Below, one piece after another: positions 1 through 11,281 of a stretch of 64,000 nt of DNA (its first letter is position 1; every line of letters starts with the position of its first letter). This DNA is from Spirodela intermedia (Eukaryota; Streptophyta; Magnoliopsida; Alismatales; Araceae): NCBI GenBank assembly GCA_902729315.2, contig LR746268.1, positions 5,377,501-5,441,500 on the forward strand, written 5' to 3'. The notes under the pieces are model-generated. The model did not search any database. It was not told the DNA's origin and was given only the letters and a program-made list of their open reading frames with translations. The position numbers and the translations under genes are program-made.

Positions 1-640
1 TAGATTTTTAAAGAATATTTCAACATGAATTTATCAATTATAATTCATTAAAATGCTTTAAAAATATCAAGCATTTTCTAAGTATATCATATAGATGTAA
101 GATAATATCAGCTAAAATTTTAATTTTTTCTTAAATAATATAATATTTTATAATTTATAAATTAAATGTTGAAGAGAAAAAAGTTATCTAAAATTTATGA
201 AAAATAAAAATTATGATACTAACTTCATGATGACATCAGCACTATGAGGAATGAAGCTTTTGATGTAAATAGAGTCCACCTTGTGAATATTACATAAGTG
301 ATTATAGATGATTTATTTAATCAAATTAAGATATGTAAAAACCAAAAGAATCATAATTGACAAAAATAAGAGTTTCAAAATTTGAAATCACACAAAATCT
401 TAAAATATCACTAATTGAAAAAATAATTCATTTTAAAATAAAAAATAAAGTTACGATGTCACGACAAAGATTACTGAAATTCTGAGGGTTTAAGAGGATT
501 TTTATATGATGTCTATAGCCACAAAGACTCTCCTTAAATATGTACAAAGTAAGTAATCTTTAGGTCATTTTATGAAGTCTAAAAATTGATGATGAGGGTT
601 GAAGAAGTGTCTCTAATGCATATTGATAGCACATGAATAA
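1..640 (+). repeat. Repeat family C, direct partial copy (left edge)
   Basis: AT-rich sequence that aligns by eye, in the same orientation, with about 12860-13450. Shared landmarks include the stretch around 290-400, which matches 13135-13230, and the block at 450-560, which matches 13285-13400. The copy is diverged and seems to run off the left edge of the window. It may be LTR or LTR-adjacent material of a Ty3/gypsy element, because the 12803-13750 copy directly abuts a gag remnant. The identity is inference; the homology is seen in the sequence. Boundaries are approximate. Confidence 0.55.
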
Positions 641-649
641 TGTGTTGGA

Positions 650-1590
650 AGACACCTTAATGTGGTTAATTTTATAATTCTATGATATTATTATTGCGCT
701 ATTTACAAAAGAATCATCTTTGATTAATTAGCAAACAAGTCGTCATCAAAAAGAGAATGATTCACTAAGAGACAAATTGTCACCTCCTCAAAATATATAA
801 GATGTGATGAATAGTCTCTTCTTACTACATGAACTTGAAGATGAAACTCTCTAAAATGTGCCCCACCTCCATCTAACTTATCTCTACTAGGTGATAACCA
901 CTAAAAATCTAAAAGTCATCATATTTTTGCTCTATTGAATAAAGCCATCATAGATCAATTCATTGACTTATTTTATCGATTTCTAAACTTCGCAAAAAGA
1001 TTTAAAGATTGCCTAAGTCATCAATGTCCAAAGATTTAAAGAACTTTTGAGATCGTGAACATTACACAATAATCTCTCTGAATACACAAAATTTAAATGG
1101 TGAGTGCCACAAAATTAGAACTCTACCTTTTTTACTTTAAACCTAATTTTTACTTAAATTAGTAAGATTATGTGTGATTTCAATTTTTTAAATTTACTTC
1201 ATTCAATTTAGATTCTTCTAACTTTTACGTATCTTAATTTGATCAATCAAATTGTCTATAATCATTTACATAAGAATCACTAGGTGTAACTCTTATTTCA
1301 CCTCAATTATGATCATCATGATGTTGACATCATCATGACATCTACACTCAAATTTTTCTTTTTTGTGAATTTTAAATTATAGTTTATCTTCATCATTTAG
1401 TCTAAAAATCATAAAAATATATATATTTTTATGAAATTTTTTAATATTATTAGATATTATCTTACCTTCATGTGATCGACTTAAAATTTCATACTATTTT
1501 AGAAACATGGTGACAAATTATAATTAATTTATTTATGTTGAAATATTTCAAAAAAAAATTAGTTTTATAAATTTTAAATTTGTGATTTAT
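650..1590 (-). repeat. Repeat family C, inverted copy
   Basis: The reverse complement of this segment follows 12803-13750 along almost its whole length. The match starts near 1590, equivalent to the bases next to the gag remnant at about 12803. It passes through 1190-1330, equivalent to about 13050-13220, and ends near 650, equivalent to about 13750. Together with the direct copy at 1-640 it makes a large imperfect inverted repeat centred near 645. Divergence is high, so the copies are old. Confidence 0.55.
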
Positions 1591-1931
1591 TATACAACAA
1601 TTAGGTCATGTCAACTAGGTTCTCCTTTTTTAAGTTCTTTGATAACCCATAAATAATGTATTATATATGAGGTATATTGCATCTAATTCCATGATTTATG
1701 AACACAAATTCATTGATTTACTAATTAATACATATGATTATGGTATGCATCGACATTCATACCTATTCTATATATTTCATTTTTTTATTAAATTATACAT
1801 TTTTAGATATTGGATACACATCATGTGAGAATGTGGTGTAATTCTTGGTCTTCTAACTATTTGAGCTTTAGATGTTAAGTGTGAGTCCACAAATTTTCAA
1901 AGAACCAAGGTTGCACTCTAGTTTTAACTAG

Positions 1932-2032
1932 AGAATTATGAGCTTAAGGCTCATAATCACTTAAGGAGAAGTACGCAAAGTAGATTCAAATGAAGAATTA
2001 TGGGCGTAAGGCCCATAATCACTTAAAGAGTG
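1932..2032 (+). repeat. Two tandem copies of a short hairpin sequence
   Basis: A unit of about 37 bp starts at 1932 and is repeated 62 bp downstream at 1994. Each copy contains a perfect palindrome with 9-bp arms and a 5-nt spacer. In copy one, ATTATGAGC (1935-1943) pairs with GCTCATAAT (1949-1957). In copy two, ATTATGGGC (1997-2005) pairs with GCCCATAAT (2011-2019). The two copies differ at one position in each arm, and the changes are complementary. No known element is recognised. Confidence 0.75.
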
Positions 2033-2953
2033 AAGAGGAAGATCCACCATCTATTCAATAGAAATGGAGCATTGATCTAACAATCAAGATACTTACTTAT
2101 CAAGAGACACACGAGAAGGCTTGAAGAGAGATCTAATAGAGGAGATGATTAGGTGAAGATCTCATTGTCATTCAAGGGGTGAGAATTTAGTATGATGGTG
2201 AAAAGATCTAAGGGTTAATCACACAAGAATGGAGTAGCATAACCATCGATTTAAAGGTTAATCTTGTGAGAGTGAGAGAAAAAGAAGGATGCCATCCTAT
2301 ATACATGTTGTATCAAACATTTAGAATGCAGCTTATTTTAGTGGAACTTCAAGCTTTCGTCATCCCAAAGGGGTTTGAAGGTCCCAATGATGTAGGACGG
2401 GGCGAGAACCCTTGTACCTGATCAATGAAACTCAAGACCTGGGAAGGGGGAGTCAGACCGATCCGATAAGAATGTATGTCCCCTAGACTCTAGGTCTGAC
2501 CACATAACCTAAGTACATGCAGGCATACCAATATGCACTATCAGCCCAAGACAACCCGGGGAAACACTCGACGATGGTAAGTGTGAGGCCCTCTCAGTCT
2601 ATGTCCAGACAGACAGCAGAATAATCGTCGTGAGGTAGCCTAGGGCTGCAGCTCACGAACGGTGACGAATCTAGCGCAGCATCGGAAGTCACGATCTGAT
2701 AACCGTCCTATCCTATCTACGTTCTCCTGATGGCGGTGGAGACGAGCCGAGAAAACCCTTCGAGAGATAATTAAACTTAAGAGGAAGGGGTACAGAGCTA
2801 ACCTTTAGGGCTGCATAGCCCAACGGGTCGTGATAGAGCGGAGATTTGACGAAGGTAGAGACGTTCGGTGAAGAGCGATGCTCAGCGTCGATGGTCGGTC
2901 CTCGTCGAGAGTCGCAGAAGTCGGCGTCTTAGGGCGTGGCACAGTCGGCGTGG

Positions 2954-3067
2954 GCGTGGGCCTGTAGGTGGGCTGAAGGGCACGCTAGCGGGCGTGGGCC
3001 CGCTGGTGGGCCGAAGGGCACACTAGCGGGCGTGGGCCTGCTGGTGAGCTGAAGGGCACGCTAGCGG
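2954..3067 (+). repeat. 38-bp tandem repeat, three copies
   Basis: A GC-rich unit of 38 bp begins GCGTGGGCC and ends GCTAGCGG. It occurs at 2954-2991, 2992-3029 and 3030-3067 with a few substitutions. It sits in an abrupt GC-rich island (about 2.4-3.3 kb) inside AT-rich repeat DNA. Open frames across this island are better explained by base composition than by coding. Confidence 0.85.
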
Positions 3068-3170
3068 GTGCATGCGGCAAGCCGCGCGGCAGTCTTAGGG
3101 CACGCGAGCAGCGGCGCCGGGTGGGCGCGCGGGCCGCAGGAACCGGCGGCGCGGGGCGCGCGCGGCGGCG

Positions 3171-3277
3171 GCGCTTCGGCGAGAATGCCGAGCGTCAGTA
3201 GCGCTTCGGCGGGAAGGCCGAGCGTCAGCGGCGCTTCGTCGGGAATGCCGAACGTCAGTGGCGCTTCGGCGGGAGAG
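3171..3277 (+). repeat. 30-bp tandem repeat, about 3.5 copies
   Basis: Units of 30 bp begin GCGCTTCGGCG and end with a GCGTCAG-like block. They lie at 3171-3200, 3201-3230 and 3231-3260, with a partial unit to 3277. The length is a multiple of three, so a small open frame through it translates as a Ser/Ala/Gly repeat. There is no other sign of a gene. Confidence 0.85.
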
Positions 3278-3957
3278 AAGTCCTCGAAGGGGGTATCGAC
3301 GGCCTTCCTCTTCCTCCTTCCCTCCCTATCCTAGATCACGGAGAAGGTACTTACAAAACGATAATCTCTCTCAAAAATACAGCGCTCTCTTGAGGGGGGG
3401 TCCTACCTCCCCTTATATTGGGGCCCACAAGTGGGCTAAGTGGAGGTGGGCCCACTTGAGGCCCTCAAGCCCATAAGCCACAAAGGCTACAAAGGGGCTT
3501 ATTGGGCCTCTTAAAGAGAGACCCAATAAGCTCCGCTAAAAGGAGAAAGAGGAGGGCCCTCTTACGGTGCTTAAGTGGGCCTCAAATGAAGACCCAAATA
3601 AGCCCCAAAAGAGGCCCAAAAAGAAAGACACATAGGTCCCCCCCCTTAGGGTTTTAATTGGGCCTCAAAGAGAGACCCAATAAAACCCTAAAGAAAGGGA
3701 GACATAAACAACAACACACACACATAGAATTGGGCCCACTAACACACAAATGCGAGGCCTAACAAGTCAACGTGAAAGTACAAAGAAAGATACGGGTGAG
3801 CTCGAGCTTGTCGTCGTCGCGAAGGTGGAATGTCATCGTCCCGAAGGGCTAGGCCGTGTAGCGAAAGCCAGGCTCCTTCGTCTTGGCGCGTCGATCAGGC
3901 TGAACTCGGACTGCCGGTGTCTCCTGAGCTGATGAAGACAGGTCCCGCTCGCCATCA

Positions 3958-4297
3958 CCTAGCCCACAAGGGGTGAGACACAAGCTGTCATGTGCACCAA
4001 GAGTCAAGGGGCAATGCTCTTTCTAGCTTGATTTGATTGACATAACCACTGCCAACACCATAGGTTGCTCTTCATCTGCCATCAACTGTAGGGTGCTCTT
4101 CAACCACCTCCACAGAAGTACCTTACCTTAATCTTCTAGATGCATACATCTAGTAGGGATGACCAGGCTGGCCTACTCTACTTTTGGGTCGGGGAAGTCT
4201 CACTCTTATCGGGTTGAATCATTGTGAAGAGCCTGCATGTCCTTTTTTAGTCTCATAGTACTGAGCAAGGCAATTTAGGCCACTATGGGCCCTTATT
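3958..4297 (+). repeat. Repeat family A, copy 1
   Basis: Aligns by eye over about 330 bp with 15805-16130 in the same orientation. Both copies start with an AGCCCACAAGGGGTGA-like block and end with a GCCACTATG block. They are colinear throughout with scattered substitutions. At this end A is followed by B-type sequence; at the other end A follows B. The element type is unknown. Confidence 0.7.
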
Positions 4298-4344
4298 TTG
4301 GAGAAGCCAAGGGCTTTCACATGCCTCAAGGCTGCTGATGGTCT

Positions 4345-4650
4345 TGATTTAAAAGTTAAATATGTCGTTGTGATGCAACCAAGTCTATGTAAATAATATC
4401 TATAAAATCTCACTCTTTAATTTACGATGAGTAAGGATCGATCCACAGAAAGCATGAGTAATGAGAATAAGAATTTTACTTATTTTATTTCTTATATATA
4501 CATATAGATACACTTGAGATTGTAAAATATTATGAATGTCATAATGAGTTGATAACACATGTACAATTATATTCTTTACCTATTGATTAGTATCTATATA
4601 TAAGATATTAATGTATAGATACAGCTACTAATTTAGAATTATCAAATATC
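4345..4650 (+). repeat. Repeat family B, short copy (B')
   Basis: Starts with a TTAAA..TAAATATGTCGTTGTGATGCAACC-like block that is also present at about 4835 and 15010. It continues through a similar AT-rich tail ending near TTTAGAATTATCA. It is a truncated relative of the longer B copy that begins about 480 bp downstream, so B is partly tandem here. Confidence 0.55.
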
Positions 4651-4819
4651 CCCCACTTTACTCATTACTAGTCCCATAGCAAAAAAAATTAAGTTCTCCT
4701 TAGATTGTTATTTTACCTTTTAATCTTGAAATATGAAGACAAAAAGTGTTCAAAGTATTGATTACACTTCGACATATGATCACAACTTATGGAAGTCTAG
4801 ATTCTATCATCTTGGTTGA

Positions 4820-5960
4820 TGAACTCGAATTAGAGGTTAAATACGTTGTCGTGATGTAACCAAGTTCATACAAATAATATTTATAAAACCTCACTCTTCT
4901 GTTTAGGATAAAGGTCAATCCTCAATAAGTGTGGGTAATGAGAGTATGAATTTTACTCATTTTATTTCTTATATAGATATATATACATATATATATATAT
5001 ATCTATATATATACATAGGATTGTGAGGACGGAACTAAATGTAAAAAGGTGAAGACAAGAGTTATAAAAAGCATGACAAAGAGGAGAGAATAGATTTAAT
5101 GTAATTGAATGATAAAATAAATGATAAAACTAGTTCAAATTAAAAGTTAATCTATCCATAGAGAGGATTACAAGGACGCTCCAAGTTTAAATCTTACACA
5201 AATCTTGTTGTCCATCAGTCTTAGACCGAATGAGCTCGATCTGTGACAATCCTGATGTGCTCTAGGTAATCTCTTCTCCACGATGATCTTGGGCACGAGA
5301 ATGTCATTGATCAGGCCTTGATTTCCCTTCTATTTTCTTCAGTTAGTCACTACTAGAGAGAGAGCCAAAAAGCACCTTCCAAGAGGGGGGCGAGGTACCT
5401 AAATCCTCTCGAGAGTTAGGCCCCTCCAATGGACGGTTAAGATTAATAACCGACTCTCTTGGAGGATAGCCCAAATCATTCTATGAGGGTGAAGTTATAA
5501 TCCTTCTCTTAATCTCATCTTAAGGTACCCTAAGATGGATGGTCTAGATCTCATCACTCAATGGCCCTTTTAAGTCCAAATGAGCTAGACCAAAGTGACG
5601 CCTTCTCTTGGGCCCATAAACATATTAGGCCGACCCTCTCCATAAAACTTGGGCTTCATTAAGCTGAAGGCTTGGACTTCTTTCATTACTTCTAACTCAT
5701 AATAAGAACTCACCTAAGTCTTTATAATCAAATAATTATCAATAAAATATGAAAGAATCACCACTTGACTTTATAAAAGTCAAGTGAGGTTAAAGTTGGT
5801 AACAAATGCATTAAGACTTAAATGATAAGATATTATGAATGTCATAAAGAGTTGGTAAAAAATGTATAATTATATTATTTACCTATTCATTAGTATCTAT
5901 ATATAAGATATTAATGCATAGATGTAATTACTAATTTATAATTATTATTGGTTAACCTCT
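4820..5960 (+). repeat. Repeat family B, long copy 1
   Basis: About 1.1 kb that aligns by eye, in the same orientation, with about 15000-15800, some 10.2 kb to the right. Shared blocks include the start (AGAGGTTAAAT..GATG.AACCAAGTTCAT), the middle (CTTTTAAGTCCAAATGAG with 15400) and the end (CTTGACTT.ATAAAAGTCAAGTGAG). The two copies flank the minus-strand gag-pol remnant, so they are candidates for its LTRs. TG..CA ends and target-site duplications were not identified. An AT microsatellite lies at about 4975-5018. Confidence 0.6.
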
Positions 5961-7569
5961 TAGGAATTTTTGAAAAGAGCCACAAACAACAAAGGAGAAT
6001 GAGTACATCTCTAGGTATGATACTATAGACATGAAAAGATTCTCACCTTTCAATGATGTGTCTAATCCTAACCCCCTCTAAATGGATATATCTCTCTTTC
6101 ATATATGGTGACTACTTGGTGTTTAGGAATCTTCTTTAACCTTTCTTCCCTTTAAGGAAATCAGTGTAAAGATATCTCCTCGTTGTGGTACAAAATGCAA
6201 GAGGATAAAAGATGTGTTACAAGAAAGGTGAGATGAAGAGAGATAATGGAGAAGACAATACACTAATAAGATAGGTCATGGGTTGAACGACATAGTTTAA
6301 TGCAGTGAGAATGATAGGTTATGTAATCAATGACTAAGTTCTACTCATGATAGTTATGCTCCCAAATCAAGATGCTTGGAACGAAAAGAATTACATAGTG
6401 TCATTTGAGAACATGAAATAAGTAAAGAAAAGAATTTCCCACTGATCTCTTCTCTTCTATGACTTTTTTTTCTCTATTCTCTTCATTCTTTTCTTTTCTT
6501 CTCTCTTTTTTTTTTTTTTGATGAACGAAAATCTTAACTCAAACATATACAACTTAGAAGAGGATGAGAAAATATTGAGAAAGATGAGTATGAAGAAATA
6601 TAAATAACATATAAAAAAATAAGTGTTATTTGGGGTAACAACCATCATGAGTGGATAAGAAAAATGAGCGGAAAGAAGGTAACCTAATTATGGAAATCTA
6701 AAGGGTAAATTTGGGTCATATAAAGGGATAAAATGATATGGTCAGATAAGATATAGGGACTGAATAAGATATAGTGGATAGGAAATGTATGGGTATCATT
6801 CTATACTTAAGATTCAATGTCTTTCTATATTTCTAAAAAAAAAGTCCAATCAATGAGAATCCACATACTAAGTAGGATTGACTGACATAGGGTAAGGGGT
6901 TTAAATTTTCTATCACTCAATTCTCTCTAGTTCACACTAATAATACTTCAACCTTTTGATATCTCATATTCTTTTGATGCTTATTGGATATCCCACTCCT
7001 AAGAGGTCATACATTATATAAAAATCCTCATAGTTGATCTAGGTCCCATAATTGTGCCATTCCAAGTTGATCTCAATTTGTTGTAATAGCCTAACTTCTA
7101 TGTCCTAAATTTCAAGATTTCTAGGTGAATGAACTTACTGAGATGGGGTCAATAACTCTTTAAAATATTTTTAGGAATAAATATCCTCCACTTAGTAAAA
7201 AATAATATGCATCAATCACATGCAGAATTTTAAAATTTTTACGAAAGACATGTAAATGACTTATACCCCCCACTTTGTCTATGCATATACTCAATGTATA
7301 TGAAAAGAATTAACACAAGTGAAATTTCACAAACTGAAGGTAGATGTTTCATTTGCAAGAATGGAAGTAGCTCTTTGTGAACTTCAATAAGCATCTCTCT
7401 CAGCAGCTCAAGATTATGAAGATTTCAAAGCCCTCCTACATGGCAAAGGAAACACAAGCACAAAACAGAGCACACACAAAAGAAAAATATTAAAACGAAA
7501 ATTAAAAAGAGAGTAACTATTAGACTTGTGTAGTGAAATTAAGAGAATCATTAGTTTTATGAGATGACT
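5961..7569. other. Non-coding AT-rich spacer, probably 3' part of the Ty3/gypsy remnant
   Basis: No gene is recognisable. The segment lies downstream of the minus-strand pol remnant. It contains a long polypyrimidine run on the + strand at about 6465-6520, which reads as a polypurine stretch in element sense. That would fit a polypurine tract or untranslated 3' region, but this is inference. Confidence 0.3.
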
Positions 7570-7589
7570 TCTTAAAATTGATTAAGATT

Positions 7590-8700
7590 GGTTAAGAAAG
7601 TGAATCATTTTCTACATAAGGTTTCAATCTTTGTCCATTCACTTTTATATGTTGTCTTATTTTTGGATCTTTAGTTAAAACAACACAACATTCAAAAACT
7701 TTAATAATAATAAATAGACCATCCCATCTAGATTTTAACTTACCAAAAAAGAGTTTGAATCTCAAATTATAAAGCCATAATTTTTTATTTTCTTTGAATT
7801 ATATTCTCTTTAATTATTTGTCATCAAATGATTTCATTTTAGCTTTATAAATTTTAGAATTCTCATATGCCTCATTTCAAATCCCATTTAATTCATGCAA
7901 TTCAAGTAATCATTTCTTTCTAGCATTATCAATAGATAAATTCAATCTTTTAATTGCCCAATATATTCTATGCTCTAGCTCTACAAGAAGATGACATGCT
8001 ACTAAAAATTAATCTATATAGTGACATGTTTAAGGGGGTTTTATATGCTATCCTATATACCCATAAAGCATTATATAATCTTCTAGACCAATTCTTTCCA
8101 TTAGGCCTACAGGTTTTTTACATAATTTTTTTAATCTCTCAATTACAAACTTTTATTTGTCCATTGGCTTATGGATGATAAGGTGTAGTTATTCCATGAT
8201 GAACTCTATACCTTTTCAATAGGGCCTTAAATTGATAGTTGTTAAAATGTGATCCTCCATCAGTAATGATGGCCCTAGGACACTTGAACCTTGAGAAAAT
8301 ATGTTGCTTAATAAATTTAACTGCCACCTTTTCATCATTGATTCTAGTGGGAATTATTTCTACCCAACGATGCACTTAATCTACTGCCATCAAAATATAT
8401 TCATATCCCTCTAAATTTAGGAAAGGTCCCATGAAATGAATTCCTCATAAATCAAAGATCTTTACTTCTAAAATTAGCATAAGAGGCATGTGATCTTTTC
8501 TTATTCAAATTAATGGTTGCGTGACATCTTAAAGACCTTAAACAAAAATCATAAGAATCTCTAAATAAAGTTGGCCAAGAAAACCCACATTATAAGTTTG
8601 CTAAATAAACTGTAATTTTAGAGGAATAATGTCTTCCACATGGTGATGAATGACAAAACTTTAACAAAAATTCTTGTCCCTCCTTAGGCACACACCTCCT
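7590..8700 (-). pseudogene. Integrase remnant (zinc-binding region, catalytic core and C-terminal tail)
   Basis: The zinc-binding part is visible near 8500-8680, as scattered pieces around 'SSPCGRHYSSKI'. The catalytic core is open at 8169-8375, with 'WVEIIPTRINDEKVAVKFI' and 'PRAIITDGGSHF', which carries the second catalytic Asp. The continuation at about 7920-8170 reads, across frameshifts, like the LVELEHRIYWAIK block. A VNGQRLKPY-like tail near 7640 marks the pol end. It is heavily interrupted. Confidence 0.8.
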
Positions 8701-8899
8701 CAAAATCTGATCAGCTCCTAAATAAAATAATTCAAGTTCTTCTCAATAATAATGTAATAATATTTTGAAGATTTTTTTCTCTCATTATAGTCCCCATCTA
8801 AAGGCATTATTCATGTAGTAAGATCATTCACTATATGTGCATACCAATGATTTTTTTTAACTTGAGGACCTAAGATATGTTCATCAAGAAAGGAATCAC

Positions 8900-9300
8900 T
8901 AATGGGATGAGTCTACTACAATCATCCTTGATAAATGATCAACCACTATATTTTCATTTCCCTTCTTATCCCTTATCTCAATATCAAATTCTTGTAACAA
9001 AAGTTTACACCTAATAAGTCTAGGTTTAGGCTCTTTCTTTTTAAGTAAAAACTTTGAAGCTGCATGATCAAAAAAAATAACATTCTTAGTACTTAATAAA
9101 TAAGACCTAAACTTTTATAAAGTAAAAACAATGACTAGTAATTTATTTTCAGTAGTTGAATAATTCACCTAAGCATCCACCAAGGTCTTACTAACGTAAT
9201 AGATGGCCACCAACTCCTTGTCAATTCTTTAGCCTAAGACTACTCCCACCGTAAAATTTGATGCATCACACATTAGCTCAAAGGGTAAGCTCTAATTAGG
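8900..9300 (-). pseudogene. RNase H remnant
   Basis: Translating the minus strand at about 9236-9290 gives a PFELMCDASNFTVGVVLG-like segment, the start of the Ty3 RNase H domain (F.L.CDAS..A.GAVL). At about 8920-9050 it gives [20 protein letters not shown] followed by DHLSR, the end of the same domain. The part in between is spread over several frames with stops. Confidence 0.75.
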
Positions 9301-9599
9301 GGCCTATAAAATGAGAGCTTGAATGAGTGCATCTTTTATTTGGTTAAAAGTAATCTTAGCATCAGTATCAATAATAAAATCAACATCTTTGGACAAGAGA
9401 TTAGTTAAGGGTTTAAAAATCTTTATAAAATCTTTAAGGAATCTCTTATAGAAGCTTGCATGGTCGAGTAACCCTCTAAGTTATTTTAAATTGCTGGGAA
9501 GAGGTAGAAGCTTGATCAATTTGATTTTGGCATTGTCTACCTCTAGCCCATATTTGCTAACTTGACGTCCCAATATTATTCCTTCATGCACTATGAAAT

Positions 9600-10130
9600 G
9601 AGATTTTTTCCAACTTAATATAAGATTATTTTGAATACATATTTGTAGAACCTATGTTAGATTAAATAAACATATATCAAATGATGCAACAAAAATTGAA
9701 AAATCATCTATAAAAATTTATAATCCATCTCCTATTAATCCAATAAACATGGCATTCATACATCTTTGAAATGTAGTAGGAGCATTACAAAGATCAAATG
9801 ACATTCGGTAAAAAGCAAATGTTTCTACTAGGCATGTAGAAGTTGTCTTATCTTGGTCATCTGCATGAATATTAATTTGATTATTTCTTGAATAACCATC
9901 AAAAAAATATAAATAATCTTGACGGAATATTTTTTCCAAAATTTGATTAGTAAAAGGCAAGAGATAATGATCTTTGTTAGTTGCTAGGTTTAGTTTCCTA
10001 TAGTCTATACATACTCTCGAGCTGGTGGCTAATCTAGTTTGCACTTCTTCCCTTTTATCATTTTTTTTCTACTGTTATGTCGGTTTTCTTTGGTACCATG
10101 GTGGACTAGACTTGTCCAAGAGCTGTCTAA
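9600..10130 (-). pseudogene. Reverse transcriptase remnant
   Basis: The clearest open piece is 9718-10044. It contains 'RVCIDYRKLNLATNKDHYLLPF' (family R.C.DYR.LN..T.KD..PLPF), 'YLYFFDGYS' (F.DGYSGYNQI), 'FAFYRMSFDLCNAPTTFQRCM' (FA..RMPFGLCNAP.TFQRCM) and the start of the MFIGLI block. Flanking RT sequence continues in other frames. The FGLCNAP Gly is replaced by Asp. The catalytic YxDD box is disrupted where the frame ends near 9718. The copy is non-functional. Confidence 0.85.
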
Positions 10131-10789
10131 GATTGCTTATATCACATCTGCTTAAGTCATTTCAATATTTCTTCCTTTAAAACTTCTAAAATATGAAGAT
10201 TTAAACAACTTTGATTTTCTCTTGATAACTTAGAGACTTCTTCTATAAATATCCTACGCTCACACACCTTATGAGACCCCTTTTTTACCACCAAATGATC
10301 ATCCTATTGCTTCCTTCAATATATGCATTAGTTTTACCTCTTGTTCAGATGTAAGGCTTGATGATATAATAATAAGTAAGGTGTTTTTAGGGACTAATAA
10401 AGCATATTTTAATGAAGAGGGTAAAGGTTTTAGGTTTGAATTTGGAACAGCAAAGGGTTTCTAGAGGTTCCAATAGTTCTTTTTGTTCTACTCTACAAAT
10501 TTCAAAATAATTTTCTCCTATCTCATCATCTTCATCAAAAACATCACAAATATCAACTTCTTCATACCTAACACTAAGATATTTTATTAATCTCAAAATA
10601 TTTAGTTTAACCTTCTCCTCTCCTACCCTTAATTTACTATTTCTTTTTCCCAATCCGTATGACTTTAGTGGTGGCTAAAAAGGGTCTCCCTAAAATTATA
10701 AGTGCTCTACTTCAATTATCATGTATTTTCATATCAATCACAATAAAATCAAAAAAAAGTATGTAATGTTCTACCTTAATCATCACATC

Positions 10790-11281
10790 TTACAACACAC
10801 CATATGGTTGCTTAATAGATCCATTAGTAAGTTGTAATTCTAAGAGGATTGATTCTAAATCTCTAAATTTAAATTTATCATATAAAAATTTTGACATGAG
10901 ATTGACATTAGCATCATAATCTAATAAAGTTCTAGAGAAATATGTTCTTTTAATATCACAAGTAATTAAGGATGCACCTAGATCCTTCTTTTTTCCTAAA
11001 ATTTGATTTAATATGATATAACTAACACTTTCAGATAATTTTACTTTCTTGGGTTTCTTATTGGGAGTAAAAGGTTTCTTAATATATTTTGAGAATGAAG
11101 GAATACATTTGATTGCTTCTTCTAAGGATATGATTATTGTTGTCTCCTTAAAGGTATCTAAGAGTTTAGCATTTTGGATGGGAGGTTTTGTAGATTTAAA
11201 AGTTTTTAGAAATGAAATAGGTAGTTGATAAAGGTCAATTAAACATTTTTTATTTCTTAATTTAGAGAATATGATTACCAT
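10790..11281 (-). pseudogene. Retroviral-type aspartic protease remnant
   Basis: A 163-codon open stretch. Near its C-terminal end it has 'RTLLDYDANVNLMSKFLYDKF', which corresponds to the DLGASVNLLP..VYE region of plant Ty3 proteases. The block after it, 'LELQLTNGSIKQPYGVL', matches the usual 'LQLADRS...P.GV' segment. The catalytic DLGAS/DTGA motif is altered to DYDAN, so the active-site Asp survives but its context does not. The product would probably be inactive. Confidence 0.7.

Larger units (their letters stand above)
2390..3955. other. GC-rich, LTR-like or non-coding segment between AT-rich repeats
   Basis: Composition changes sharply near 2390 and changes back after about 3.95 kb. The segment holds the two tandem repeats above. 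It also holds a series of short inverted motifs around a TTGGGCCTC..GACCCAA core, at about 3498-3530 and 3657-3681. A TATATTGG box lies near 3415. This composition is typical of LTRs of monocot retrotransposons, but no LTR ends or target duplication were found. No gene is seen. Confidence 0.35.

Noticed and set aside
3068-3476. Ser/Ala/Gly-rich frames in the GC island
   Set aside because: Explained by the 30-bp tandem repeat and high GC; no start context, domain or conserved flank.
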